64,000 nt of DNA from an uncultured Opitutia bacterium (GCA_903862955.1 CAIPAH010000016.1:62001-126000); one strand, 5' to 3'. Shown: positions 38,105 through 48,850, numbered from the stretch's first letter. Notes: generated by a model from the sequence alone, not told the origin. Numbers and translations are program-made.

Positions 38105-38172
38105 TCACGCAAAGCCGCAAAGCCGCGAAGCCGCAAAGATCCAAACCTTTGCGTCTTTGCGGCTTTGCGTGA
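38105..38172. repeat. inverted pair of 8-bp-periodic CGCAAAGC arrays between two minus-strand genes
   Basis: Left arm begins TCACGCAAAGCCGCAAAG and continues through two further 8-bp units. The facing right arm is exactly complementary over 18 bp (38155-38172). It lies between the end of the second ABC exporter gene and the start of the lipoprotein gene, so it could terminate the exporter transcript. Confidence 0.8.
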
Positions 38173-38178
38173 CCCAAC

Positions 38179-40047
38179 TCAGGCGGCGCCCGGCGTGCCC
38201 TCGAGGACGGCTTCCTCGCGCTCCCGCCGGAACTGGCTGGTGTAGAGGTCGTAGTAGTGCCCGCGCTGCTGCAGCAGCTCCGCGTGCGTGCCGGATTCCT
38301 CGATCCGGCCGCCGGTGATGACGAGGATGCGGTCGGCGCGGCGGATGGTGCTGAGCCGGTGGGCGATCACGAAGCTGATGCGGCCGGCGAAGATCGTCTC
38401 GAGGCCGCGCTGGATGAGCTGCTCGGTCTCGGTGTCGATCGACGACGTGGCCTCGTCCATGACGAAGATTTGCGGGTTGGCCAGCAGGGCGCGGGCGAAG
38501 GACAGGAGCTGGCGCTGGCCCGACGAGAGGCGGTTGCCGCCCTCGCCGACGGGCGTGTCGTAGCCCTTTTCCATCTGGGAAATGAACTCGTGGGCGTTGA
38601 CCAGCTTCGCTGCGGCCTCGACTTCGGCGTCGGTGGCGTCGAGCCGCCCGTAGCGGATGTTCTCGCGCACCGTGCCTTTGAAGAGATGCGGCGTCTGCAG
38701 GACGATGCCGAGGGAGGATTGCAGCCAGGCGAGCGGGCGCTCGCGGTAGTCGGTGCCATTGAGGAGCACCTGGCCCGCGACGGGCTCGTAGAATCGGCAG
38801 ACGAGCGAGACGATCGTGCTCTTGCCGCCGCCGGAGGGACCGACCAACGCGATGGTCTCGCCGGCGCGGACAGTGAGATTGAAATCCTGCAGTACCACCG
38901 GGCCGGTCTCGTAGCGGAAGGTGACGTCGCGGAACTCGATGCCGGTGATGTTGGCTACGCCGCCGTCCTGGGCGATTTTCGAATCTCGAATCTCGATTTT
39001 CGATTGGGCGGTGATGCGGGCGAGGACGGCGGCGGAGTCCTTGATGGCGGGGACGGTTTCGAGGAGGCTCATCACGCGTTCACCGGCGGCCTGTGCGCCC
39101 TGCATCTCGGTGAGACGCTGGGCGAGTTGGTTGATGGGGTTGAAGAACTGGCCGGCGAAGTTCACGAAGGCGACGAGGGTGCCGAGGCTCATGGCGTGGC
39201 TGCCGGTCAGGTAGCCGCCGCGCCACAGCGCGAGGCCGGCGGCGAAGCTGCCGAGCGTGGTGACGAGGGGAAAATAGATCGAGGTCTGCCGGGCGTTGAG
39301 GACCGACGCTGCGAACATCTGGGTGGAGAGCTGCTGGAACTCGACGAGGTTCTCCGGCTCGCGCACGAGGGTCTTGGTCGTGCGCACGCCCTGGATCGAC
39401 TCGTTGTAGCTCGCGGTGATCTGGGAGTTAAATTTCCGGATCTCGCGCGAGCTGAGGAGCATCTTGCGCTGGAAATATTTCGAGATGAGCGCGAGCGGCG
39501 GTACGACGGCGAGCACGATCAGGCCGAGCCGCCAGTTCATGTAGAGCAGGCTGACGGCGATCATGAGCACGAAGGTGAAACCCCAGGTGATGTCGAGGAA
39601 GCCCCAGCCGATCACGCGCGCGAGACGGTCACAGTCGCTCGTGAGCCGCGAGATGAGCCAGCCCACGGGGCGGGTGTCGAAGAAGGCGAATTCCAGCTGC
39701 TGCAGCTTCTCAAACGAGTCGCGGCGGATGTCGTGCGCGAGGTGGTTGCTGAGGCTGCCGGCGAGGTTGATGAAGCTCCAGACGGACGCGCAGAGCACGA
39801 ATGTGACCGCGCCGTAGCCGGCGAGGTAGCGCGCGAACGGGGCGGCGGCGCCCTGGTGGACGACGCCGTCGATGACCCAGCGCGTGATCTGGACGTAAAG
39901 GGCGTCGCAGACCGCGAGGACGACCGCGGTGAAGAACAGCGGGAACAGCAGGTGCTTGAACCGCAGGGCGCGGCGGAAGATTTTCCACCACAGGCCGGTG
40001 TCGAGCCGGTCGTGGAATTCGTCTTCCTGGTGAAATTGGGCGGACAT
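38179..40047 (-). CDS. ABC exporter half-transporter, consensus ATPase site (BmrD-like)
   Basis: 622 aa; N-terminal six-helix membrane domain (about residues 30-330) and ATPase domain. Walker A GPSGGGKST, signature LSSGQRQL, Walker B with catalytic Glu (IFVMDEATSSID) and the His switch in VIAHRLSTI. Second gene of a pair, 8 bp after the first half-transporter. The linker between membrane and ATPase domains includes QSKIEIRDSKIAQDGG, read from a dispersed repeat. Substrates are probably drugs or lipids; multidrug export by analogy with heterodimeric BmrCD/TM287-288. Confidence 0.92.
   Translation of the reverse strand: MSAQFHQEDEFHDRLDTGLWWKIFRRALRFKHLLFPLFFTAVVLAVCDALYVQITRWVIDGVVHQGAAAPFARYLAGYGAVTFVLCASVWSFINLAGSLSNHLAHDIRRDSFEKLQQLEFAFFDTRPVGWLISRLTSDCDRLARVIGWGFLDITWGFTFVLMIAVSLLYMNWRLGLIVLAVVPPLALISKYFQRKMLLSSREIRKFNSQITASYNESIQGVRTTKTLVREPENLVEFQQLSTQMFAASVLNARQTSIYFPLVTTLGSFAAGLALWRGGYLTGSHAMSLGTLVAFVNFAGQFFNPINQLAQRLTEMQGAQAAGERVMSLLETVPAIKDSAAVLARITAQSKIEIRDSKIAQDGGVANITGIEFRDVTFRYETGPVVLQDFNLTVRAGETIALVGPSGGGKSTIVSLVCRFYEPVAGQVLLNGTDYRERPLAWLQSSLGIVLQTPHLFKGTVRENIRYGRLDATDAEVEAAAKLVNAHEFISQMEKGYDTPVGEGGNRLSSGQRQLLSFARALLANPQIFVMDEATSSIDTETEQLIQRGLETIFAGRISFVIAHRLSTIRRADRILVITGGRIEESGTHAELLQQRGHYYDLYTSQFRREREEAVLEGTPGAA
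38974..39007. repeat. 7-bp-periodic TCGAATC/TCGATTT array inside the exporter gene
   Basis: GATTTTCGAATCTCGAATC followed by TCGATTTTCGATT, translated in frame (minus) as SKIEIRDSKI. Same class as the arrays at 16236-16373 and 45227-45257. Confidence 0.75.
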
Positions 40048-40055
40048 GGGAAAGG

Positions 40056-41900
<1,845 letters not shown>

Positions 41901-41931
41901 GGAAAGGAAGGTCTGGAAAATCAGGACGAAG

Positions 41932-41958
41932 AAAAACCCGCTCGGGAAGGAGCGGGCT
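41932..41958 (-). terminator. intrinsic terminator in the exporter leader
   Basis: On the minus strand, AGCCCGCTC, loop CTTCCC, then GAGCGGG and a T-run (TTTTTC). A 7-9 bp GC stem plus U-tract ends 31 nt before the exporter start codon, so it would stop transcription before the gene unless prevented. Confidence 0.8.
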
Positions 41959-41981
41959 GGCGGAAACTTGATGTTCCGAAG

Positions 41982-42003
41982 AGCCCGCTCGGTGCGGCGG
42001 GCT
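41982..42003 (-). promoter_or_regulatory. upstream leader hairpin that can compete with the terminator
   Basis: On the minus strand AGCCCGC and GCGGGCT pair (7 bp). Its 3' half, GAGCGGGCT, is also a perfect 9-nt complement of AGCCCGCTC, the 5' half of the terminator. Hence 1:2 plus 3:4 (terminated) and 2:3 (read-through) are mutually exclusive folds. Confidence 0.65.
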
Positions 42004-42013
42004 TAAGCTCGAC

Positions 42014-42076
42014 CTAGGTGGTCGAGGAGCCCGCGGGCGCGACGAGGAAAATGGACATGTGTTCGTCGCGGGTCAT
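42014..42076 (-). CDS. putative leader peptide of the ABC exporter operon (20 or 14 aa)
   Basis: MTRDEHMSIFLVAPAGSSTT then TAG; translation may begin at the second Met (42058), giving MSIFLVAPAGSSTT. The stop lies 10 nt before the first strand of the attenuator hairpins, so a ribosome halted near the end of the ORF would mask that strand. The hydrophobic start (SIFLVAP) recalls stalling leaders such as ErmCL (SIFVI). No good Shine-Dalgarno sequence is visible. Expected role: sensing slowed translation and allowing exporter transcription, as with BmrB in Bacillus subtilis. This is inference from layout. Confidence 0.5.
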   Translation of the reverse strand: MTRDEHMSIFLVAPAGSSTT

Positions 42077-42138
42077 CAAGGTTGCGGGGTTAGGTGCGGA
42101 GAAAAGGAGCGGGCTGGGCCGCTGGCAAGCGGGAAGTT

Positions 42139-42193
42139 GTAGCGCAGGCGTCCCGCCTGCACGGGCAACGGCAGGCGGGGACGCCTGCGCTAC
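42139..42193. repeat. REP-like hairpin upstream of the ECF sigma gene
   Basis: GTAGCGCAGGCGTCCCGCCT... faces its near-perfect complement ending ...GACGCCTGCGCTAC, with a 10-nt loop; one extra G in the right arm. Lies in the divergent region between the exporter leader and the sigma factor gene. Confidence 0.75.
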
Positions 42194-42283
42194 TTGCCGG
42201 CCCGCCCGCGGTTGCCGAGGCCCGCCTGACCTGAAACTATTTTCTAAGAAACCGGGCCGGCTTCCGTCTAACCGCTGAACCTC

Positions 42284-42823
42284 ATGTCCCACGACCCCCC
42301 GAATCCTCGGGCCCAGCCGCATGAAACCACCGGTTTACTGGAACGCATTTTCGCGGAGCAATCCGCCCCGCTCACCCGTTACGCAGCGCGCCTGCTGCGC
42401 GACCCGGACCGGGCGCGCGATGTGGTGCAGGACGCGTTTGTGCGCTTCATGGCCCAGCCCGAGGCGGCGGTGGACGGGCACGCGGTGGAATGGCTGTTCA
42501 CCGTCACGCGCAACCGCGCGCTCGACGTGCTGCGAAAGGATAATCGCATGAGGCGGTTTGAGGAAGGCGAGCTGGAGCGGGCGAGCACGGCGGATCCGCG
42601 GCCGGGATCGACACTCGAGGCGGCGGAGACGCAGGCGTCGGTCCTGAAGCTGATCGACCGGCTGCCGCCGAACCAGCAGGAGGTCGTGCGCCTGAAGTTT
42701 CAGAATGGTTTCAGTTACAAGGAAATCGCCCGGATCACCGAGCTGTCGGTGACGAATGTCGGTTTCCTCATCCACACCGCGGTGACGAACCTGCGCCGCG
42801 AATTTGCCGCCCAGCGACCCTAG
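42284..42823 (+). CDS. ECF-family RNA polymerase sigma factor
   Basis: 179 aa. Region 2 with LLRDPDRARDVVQDAFVRF and WLFTVTRNRALDVLRKD (-10 recognition), region 4 with LPPNQQEVVRLKFQNGFSYK followed by EIARITELSVTNVGFLIHTA (-35 recognition helix-turn-helix). The next gene starts 4 bp after the stop and begins with an anti-sigma-like segment, so it is probably the cognate regulator. Target promoters unknown. Confidence 0.92.
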   Translation: MSHDPPNPRAQPHETTGLLERIFAEQSAPLTRYAARLLRDPDRARDVVQDAFVRFMAQPEAAVDGHAVEWLFTVTRNRALDVLRKDNRMRRFEEGELERASTADPRPGSTLEAAETQASVLKLIDRLPPNQQEVVRLKFQNGFSYKEIARITELSVTNVGFLIHTAVTNLRREFAAQRP

Positions 42824-42827
42824 ACCC

Positions 42828-45551
42828 ATGAGCACTTTTCCCAAGATTTTCCCCGATGATCCCCGTCTGACTGCTTTCGCCCTCGGCGAGCTGGAGGGCG
42901 AGGACCTCGCCGCGGTCGAGGCCGCGCTGCGGGACGACCCCGCGGCGCGTGCCGCCGTGGAGGAGATTCGCGCCATGGCCGGCCACCTTGAGACGGCGCT
43001 CGGCGCGGAGGCGGCGGCGGATGCGAAGGCGGCGATCGAGCCGCTGCACCGCGCCGCGATCCTGCCTGGCCGCGATCCCGCCAAGCTCGACGGCGGCTCG
43101 ATGGGCAAGCTCCTGCAATTTCCGAAACTCAGGTTCCCGCAGCTTTACTACATTGTCGGCGGGCTGGCCGCGGCGGCGTTTGCGGTGCTGGTGATGCGGC
43201 AGGAACGGCCGGAGTATCGGGTGCGCCAGGCGGAAAAGAAGACTTACGCGGCAGTCGAGCTGCAGGCCCGGGCCGTGGACACCATGGCCACCAATGCGGC
43301 GATCAACGCGCCGGCGCTGGCGGAACCGAAAGACGCGGACAAGCTCGCGGAGCCGGTTCCGGCCCGGAAGCGCGACGAGCCGGCGCCGACGGTGGCGGCC
43401 GTGACCCAGGAGCAGGCCGTGCTCAATGCCCCGGCGCAGTCCAGCCTGCTGAAGGCGATGCCGCAGGTGGCCGGCGCGGCGGCGGCGAGCCAGAGCTTTG
43501 CCGCGAACGAGCGCCGGGCCGACGTGGCGGATATGACGGCCAAGCTGCAGGCGAGCGCGGCGCAGGATGGGGAGCGGGCCAAGTCCTTTGGGGCTTCCGT
43601 CCGCCCGGCCCCGATGAGTACGGTCTTGGGGCCCGTCTCAGGCGGCACGCTGGCCAAGGAAGATGAGAAGCAGGTACTGTCCGCATTCACGGTTACCGCC
43701 GAAAAGGACGAGGGCTACTTGAAGGCCCGCACGGGCACCCCCACGCGAATCGGCGGGGAAATCCAGCGCGCGCCACTCGCGGTCGAGATCAAGTCTGACC
43801 CGGGCAAGCTGCTAGCACCACCCGCCAGTGGGGTGAGGCCGGAAGCTTTCCTGCGGGCAGATGCAATCACGCCCACGCGCGAGGGACGGGAGGCCCAGCT
43901 CGCGCAGGTCCATTCGCTTCCGTCCATCCCGGCAGACTTTGCGGGCAAACCCGCGGGGGCGGCTCATTACCTGGACGCCAAAGGCAACAAAATCTACGAC
44001 ACAAACGTTGGTGTGACTGTGCCCGTTTCAGTCCGGGCCAAGTCCCCGGCAAACACCGAGGCCTACGCCTACCAACGCGACAACGACTTCCTGGGTGCGG
44101 CGGAGAACCCCTTGTCGACGTTCTCGATCGACGTGGACACGGCGAGCTACGCCAACGTGCGGCGCTTCCTTGCCGAAGGGCAGCTGCCGCCGGCGGACGC
44201 CGTGCGGATCGAGGAGCTCGTGAACTATTTCCCCTATCACTACGCGCCTCCCGCCTTCGCTGAGCCTACGGCGGGCAGGCCCGCAGCGGATGCGACTGGC
44301 AAGGCCTTGGCGGTGGATCCGTTTGCGGCCTCGATGGAGGTGTCGGATGCGCCCTGGGCGGCGGGTCACCGGCTCGTGCGGATCGGGTTGAAGGGCCGGG
44401 AGGGTTCGACCGCGGCGCGGGCGGCGGCGAACCTGGTCTTCCTGCTGGATGTGTCGGGCTCGATGGACGAGCCGAACAAGCTCCCGCTGGTGAAGGAGTC
44501 GATGCGGCTCCTCCTCGGCAAGCTGCGCCCGGACGACCATGTGGCGATCGTGGTGTATGCCGGCGCGAGCGGACTGGCGCTGCCGTCCACGCCGGTGGCG
44601 CAGTCGCGGGAGATTGTCGCCGCGCTGGATTCGCTCGAGCCGGGCGGGTCGACCAACGGCGCGATGGGTATCCAGCTCGCCTACGACATCGCGAAGGCGA
44701 ACTTCGTGACCGGCGGGATCAACCGGGTGATCCTGTGCACCGACGGCGACTTCAACGTCGGCGTGACGAGCGAGGGCGACCTCACGCGACTGATCGCGGA
44801 AAAGGCAAAGTCGGGGGTGTTCCTGACCGTGTTCGGCTTCGGCATGGGCAACTACAAGGACGCCACGCTCGAGAAGCTGGCCGACCAGGGGAACGGCAAT
44901 TATGGTTACATCGACTCCCGGCGCGAGGCAGAGAAGCTGCTCGTCGAGCAGGTGAACGGCACGCTGGTGACGATCGCGAAGGACGTGAAGATCCAGGTGG
45001 AGTTCAATCCCGCGCAGGTGGCGAGCTACCGGCTGATCGGCTACGAGAACCGGCTGCTGAAGAAGGAGGATTTCAACAACGACGCGGTGGACGCCGGCGA
45101 GATTGGCGCGGGCCACACGGTGACGGCGCTGTATGAGGTCGTCCCGACCTCGCAGGCGAGGGGCGAAGGGCCCGGGGCGATGGATGTTCCGGCGGTGGAT
45201 CCGCCGAAATACCAGCCGACAGAAGAGCGAAAATCGAAAATCGAAAATCGAAAATCCAGTGAGTTGCTCACGCTCAAAGTGCGCTTCAAGGAGCCGGTGG
45301 GGACGGTGAGCCGGAAGCTGGAGTTCCCGCTGACGGATGCGGGGACGCGGTTTGCCAACGCGAGTGGCGACTTCAAGTTCACGGCGGCGGTGGCGGAGTT
45401 CGGGATGATCCTGCGCGGGTCGCCGCACAAGGGCACGGGCACGCTCGGGGACGTGCAAGCCTGGGCGGAAGCCGGCACGGACGGCGACGCCGGCGGCTAC
45501 CGCAGCGAGTTCATCGGGCTGGTGAAGCAGGCGGAAGCGCTGCTGAAGTGA
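42828..45551 (+). CDS. membrane VWA-domain protein with anti-sigma-like N-terminus (YfbK-like)
   Basis: 907 aa in several parts. Residues ~8-55 (DPRLTAFALGELEGEDLAAV) resemble the cytoplasmic part of anti-sigma factors. One membrane helix follows (~105-123), then a long Ala/Pro stretch. Residues 283-310 (VLSAFTVTAEKDEGYLKART) look like the start of verrucomicrobial TonB-receptor plugs. From ~405 come the YfbK vWF_A N-domain, a VWA domain with intact MIDAS (DVSGS at 541, GGSTNGAMG, CTDGDFNVG) and a C-terminal DUF3520 region (EFGMILRGSPHKGTGTLGD). Residues ~800-811 are translated from a dispersed repeat. Likely a periplasm-facing sensor of cell-surface state coupled to the sigma factor. Confidence 0.85.
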   Translation: MSTFPKIFPDDPRLTAFALGELEGEDLAAVEAALRDDPAARAAVEEIRAMAGHLETALGAEAAADAKAAIEPLHRAAILPGRDPAKLDGGSMGKLLQFPKLRFPQLYYIVGGLAAAAFAVLVMRQERPEYRVRQAEKKTYAAVELQARAVDTMATNAAINAPALAEPKDADKLAEPVPARKRDEPAPTVAAVTQEQAVLNAPAQSSLLKAMPQVAGAAAASQSFAANERRADVADMTAKLQASAAQDGERAKSFGASVRPAPMSTVLGPVSGGTLAKEDEKQVLSAFTVTAEKDEGYLKARTGTPTRIGGEIQRAPLAVEIKSDPGKLLAPPASGVRPEAFLRADAITPTREGREAQLAQVHSLPSIPADFAGKPAGAAHYLDAKGNKIYDTNVGVTVPVSVRAKSPANTEAYAYQRDNDFLGAAENPLSTFSIDVDTASYANVRRFLAEGQLPPADAVRIEELVNYFPYHYAPPAFAEPTAGRPAADATGKALAVDPFAASMEVSDAPWAAGHRLVRIGLKGREGSTAARAAANLVFLLDVSGSMDEPNKLPLVKESMRLLLGKLRPDDHVAIVVYAGASGLALPSTPVAQSREIVAALDSLEPGGSTNGAMGIQLAYDIAKANFVTGGINRVILCTDGDFNVGVTSEGDLTRLIAEKAKSGVFLTVFGFGMGNYKDATLEKLADQGNGNYGYIDSRREAEKLLVEQVNGTLVTIAKDVKIQVEFNPAQVASYRLIGYENRLLKKEDFNNDAVDAGEIGAGHTVTALYEVVPTSQARGEGPGAMDVPAVDPPKYQPTEERKSKIENRKSSELLTLKVRFKEPVGTVSRKLEFPLTDAGTRFANASGDFKFTAAVAEFGMILRGSPHKGTGTLGDVQAWAEAGTDGDAGGYRSEFIGLVKQAEALLK
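45227..45257. repeat. 7-bp-periodic CGAAAAT array inside the VWA gene
   Basis: Four consecutive CGAAAAT units, read in frame as RKSKIENRKS between two conserved segments of the DUF3520 region. No facing partner. Confidence 0.8.
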
Positions 45552-45560
45552 GGATCGATA

Positions 45561-45678
45561 TAAGCGCGAAGACGCAAAAACGCTAAGGTCGAAGTAAGAC
45601 GAGAGCCGCCCGGTTTGCCCGGTTTTTGCTTCTTTGCGCTTAAAATCGTCCAACGCGTTGGGGACAACGCGTTCCACC
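45561..45678. repeat. inverted periodic arrays plus the AACGCGTT repeat between convergent genes
   Basis: Left arm TAAGCGCGAAGACGCAAAAA (45561-45582) faces CGGTTTTTGCTTCTTTGCGC (45620-45642), about 20 of 22 complementary. Directly after it, 45651-45678 is the second copy of the AACGCGTT-AACGCGTT repeat seen at 2718-2745. The 128-bp gap separates the VWA gene from the PEP-CTERM gene and may terminate both. Confidence 0.75.
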
Positions 45679-45679
45679 T

Positions 45680-48600
45680 TCAAACCCGCTTGCGGCGGCG
45701 GAGGGCGGGGAAGAGGACGGCGCCGAGGCCCAGGCCGAGCAGGGCATACGTCGAGGGCTCCGGCACGGGCGTGAAATTCAGGAAAAGGTCGTTGCCACTC
45801 TGCGTGAGGCTGAAGCCCGAGGCGGTCCCGTTGAGAAATTGCGAACCGTCGATGGTGAAGTCGGCGGCGCTGAAACCAATGATGCCCCCGGTGGCGTGCA
45901 GGACGTCGATGGAATAAGGCGTGCCGCTCGTGAGGTTCGCGAAGCCCGGGTTCCCGCTGGAATCGAACGAGGTCACGGTGAAATTAAATCCGCCGGCGGT
46001 CGCGGTGACGGTGAGGCTGCCCGTGAGGTTGAGCAGGGACGCGCCGCTGGCCACGTTGCCATCCGCCACGCCCCACGCATAGGTGCCGCCGTTGGCGAAG
46101 GTGAGGCTGCTGTTGAAAGTCAGCGTGCCCACCGGGGTGGATTTGGAGAAAGTGCCGAAGCCGGGCATGACCGACTGGCCCGGGCCAAACGTGATGGCGC
46201 CAGTGTTGAAGGTGCCGAGCCCGCCGAGCGCACCCGCGGTGAAGGTGAGCGGGTTGGCGAACGTGGCTCCGGAATTCAGGATCAGGCCGCCGCTTGGGGC
46301 GTTGAGTGAGACCGCGCCGGTGCCGGCGGAGTTGTTGCCGAGGGCAAGCACGGAATAGTTTCCCGACACGCTGATGTTGCCCGTGTAGCCGGCATTGTTG
46401 CCGGAGAGGTTGAGGATATTGGCCGCGGGCGCCGCGGGGGAGATCACGGCGAGATTGCCGGCCCCGGAGATGACGCCGCCGTAGCTGGAGTCGTGCGTGA
46501 CGGCGTCCGAAATATCGATCGTGAGGTTGGTACCGCCCGGGAGGGCCACGCTGCCGCCGCCGTTGAGGCCGTAGAGCACGGGGGCGGGGGTGCTGAACGC
46601 GATGGCGGCGCCGGAACTAATGTAAACCGTGCCGAGACCGGCCGCGTTGTCGTTGAACAGATTCAGCGTGCCGTTGGTGACGTTGATGTTGCCGAGGAAG
46701 CCCGCGTTGTTGCCGGTGAGGGTGACATTGATGGGCGTGGAATTGTAAAGCGTGAGCGTGGACGTGTTGTCGTTGCTGCTGATCGGGCCGGAAAGGGTGA
46801 AATCGTTGGCGCCGGTGAAATGCAGGCGGGGACCCGTGGCGCCCGTGTCGGTGAGCACGATACTGTTCGGCAACACGAGGCTGCCGGTGGCCGCCTGCAA
46901 ACCGGCGATGCCGCCATTGCCGCTCTTGACGGTCAGGGCGCCGGTGCCGAGGGCCGAGTTGTCGCCGAATGCCAGGGCCACGCCGCCGGACGTGTAGGCG
47001 TTGAGCAGAGTGCCTCCGGCGTAGGTGTTGGCATTGTTCAGGATCACCGTGCCGGTCGAGTAGGCGGCGGTCGAGGAAGGCGTCCCGATCACAACACTGG
47101 TGGCGCCGCTGATGGCGCCGTTGACCGTGAGCACGCCGCCTTGGACCGCGGTCAGCCGCAGAATGGTGTCGCCGGTGGGCGTCAGCGCGCCGGCAAGGAT
47201 GGCGCTGGTGCTGGTGCCGAGGAAGACCCCGCTGGCGTTGGTGAACGGGCTGAGATCGATGGGGCCGCTGATCGTGGTGGTGCCGGTTGCGCCGTAGGTG
47301 GTGGCATTGGTGTCGAAGCCGATAATGCCATTGGTGTTAGCCAGGTCGAATTTCGACAGGAATGTCGCCGGGGTGACGCCGACGAGATCGCTATATCCCA
47401 GGTAACTGCTCCCCGCGCCCGAGGCTTTGAGCACACCCGCGCCTGGCAGGGCGGAAGCGCCGTCGAAGACCACGAAGCCATTCGTGACCGTGGTGCCGTT
47501 GCTGTAGGTGTTGGTTCCTTGCAGGTAAAGCGTCAGCAGCGAGGAGCTGCTGTTGTTCATACTCACCGCCCGGGCACCACTCAAACTGGACTGAACATAC
47601 AGCGTGCCGCCGCCATTGCCGAACTGGTAGTTGGTGCCCTGGGGCGTGATGGTGCTCAGGGCGGAGAGGGTCGCAATGGAAGCGCTGCCGATCCGGATAT
47701 TGGAATTGGTGAACGACGACAGATTGATGTTGTCGTTGAAAGTCGCGTTGCCGCTGAGCGTATCGATGCCCAAGGCGCCGCCGGATGCGGCATTGATGTG
47801 GGTGAGGAAAGTGGCGAAATCCCCCGGCGTGGCGTCACCGGCGTAACCCTGGGAATTGACCAAGACCGGGGCGGTGCCGGTGGAGCTGGCGCTACCGAAG
47901 ACAACGGAACCCGTGGTGCCCGCGCCCACGGTCGTGCCGCCCGTGTAGGTGTTGGTCCCGGTGAGAAAAAGCAGACCGGCCCCGTTGGCGGTCAAGCTGG
48001 AGGTGCCGCTGATGTTGCCGGAGAAAACGATGGGATCACGCACGGCCAGCCCGAGCGAAGGCAGCGAGTTTGGCGTGGTGTTGGCAACCAGCGTGGTGTT
48101 GCCGGCGAGGGTGACCGGGCCGCTGAGCACGAGCGGGGCGTCGTAGCTGCGCAGCGAGACGAAGCCATTCAGGGAGAAATTGTTCGTGAGCGTCTGGGTG
48201 CCGTGGGCGGAAAACAACACGGCGGAGGCGCTGGCCGGGCCGCCGAGCACGCTGACGCTGCCAGTGCCGAACGGGGACGAATTATAAAACGCCACCGTGA
48301 GGGGATTCGTGCCGTTGCCCACGGTGGTATTGCCGGTGTACGTGTTGCCGATGCCGGTGTTGGTGAAGGTGAAGCTGCCCCCGCTGGCCGCGGAGCTTAG
48401 CAGGGTGACCCCATACGGGCCCATGCTCTGGATGATCTTGCCGTTGACGGTCACCGAGCCCTTGCCCGCATCAAAGGTCTCGGCGGCGACGAGATCGACG
48501 GTGAGGTTGGATGAAAGCGACAAACTGCTCCCGACCGTGCTACTGAGCGTCAGTCCGTTGTGCAGCGTGAGCGTCTGGGCGCCGGAGGTCGTGATGGAGT

Positions 48601-48850
48601 AGCTGTCGGACGCCGTGAGCGCGACCGAGTTGAAATCGTAGGCCGCTGAGAGCTTCAACGTATGGAACAGGGCCTGACCCAGCTGGAGGTTCGCCGAACC
48701 GTCGTTGGGTGGAGTAACATTGCCCAGCCAGTTTCCACTGGTGGCAACATCGGTATTCCCGCCCAAGCCCGTCCAAATGACCTGCGCCTGGGTAGCGACG
48801 ACACAGCCGAGCAAACTGACGAGAAGCAAAAGGGGGCGCAGAAACTTCAC
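45680..48850 (-). CDS. exported beta-strand-repeat protein with PEP-CTERM-like tail (1)
   Basis: 1056 aa from a GTG giving (M)KFLRPLLLLVSLLGCVVATQAQ, a signal peptide. The body is a beta-helix of autotransporter-associated repeats of the form GTNTYTGGTTVGAGT / NNANTYAGGTLLNAYT. There is no C-terminal barrel domain. The end VPEPSTYALLGLGLGAVLF, followed by PALRRRKRV, is a PEP-CTERM sorting signal: motif, hydrophobic helix, basic tail. Expected to be processed by an exosortase-type system and become surface or matrix material. Paralogue of the next gene upstream. Confidence 0.88.
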   Translation of the reverse strand: MKFLRPLLLLVSLLGCVVATQAQVIWTGLGGNTDVATSGNWLGNVTPPNDGSANLQLGQALFHTLKLSAAYDFNSVALTASDSYSITTSGAQTLTLHNGLTLSSTVGSSLSLSSNLTVDLVAAETFDAGKGSVTVNGKIIQSMGPYGVTLLSSAASGGSFTFTNTGIGNTYTGNTTVGNGTNPLTVAFYNSSPFGTGSVSVLGGPASASAVLFSAHGTQTLTNNFSLNGFVSLRSYDAPLVLSGPVTLAGNTTLVANTTPNSLPSLGLAVRDPIVFSGNISGTSSLTANGAGLLFLTGTNTYTGGTTVGAGTTGSVVFGSASSTGTAPVLVNSQGYAGDATPGDFATFLTHINAASGGALGIDTLSGNATFNDNINLSSFTNSNIRIGSASIATLSALSTITPQGTNYQFGNGGGTLYVQSSLSGARAVSMNNSSSSLLTLYLQGTNTYSNGTTVTNGFVVFDGASALPGAGVLKASGAGSSYLGYSDLVGVTPATFLSKFDLANTNGIIGFDTNATTYGATGTTTISGPIDLSPFTNASGVFLGTSTSAILAGALTPTGDTILRLTAVQGGVLTVNGAISGATSVVIGTPSSTAAYSTGTVILNNANTYAGGTLLNAYTSGGVALAFGDNSALGTGALTVKSGNGGIAGLQAATGSLVLPNSIVLTDTGATGPRLHFTGANDFTLSGPISSNDNTSTLTLYNSTPINVTLTGNNAGFLGNINVTNGTLNLFNDNAAGLGTVYISSGAAIAFSTPAPVLYGLNGGGSVALPGGTNLTIDISDAVTHDSSYGGVISGAGNLAVISPAAPAANILNLSGNNAGYTGNISVSGNYSVLALGNNSAGTGAVSLNAPSGGLILNSGATFANPLTFTAGALGGLGTFNTGAITFGPGQSVMPGFGTFSKSTPVGTLTFNSSLTFANGGTYAWGVADGNVASGASLLNLTGSLTVTATAGGFNFTVTSFDSSGNPGFANLTSGTPYSIDVLHATGGIIGFSAADFTIDGSQFLNGTASGFSLTQSGNDLFLNFTPVPEPSTYALLGLGLGAVLFPALRRRKRV

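Noticed and set aside
41932-42003. Exporter leader hairpins as a metabolite riboswitch
   Set aside because: No known riboswitch core recognised; two simple competing stems plus a short ORF fit translation-coupled attenuation better.
46493-48400. 635-codon plus-strand open frame
   Set aside because: Antisense to the PEP-CTERM repeat gene; its repeats mirror those of the real gene.
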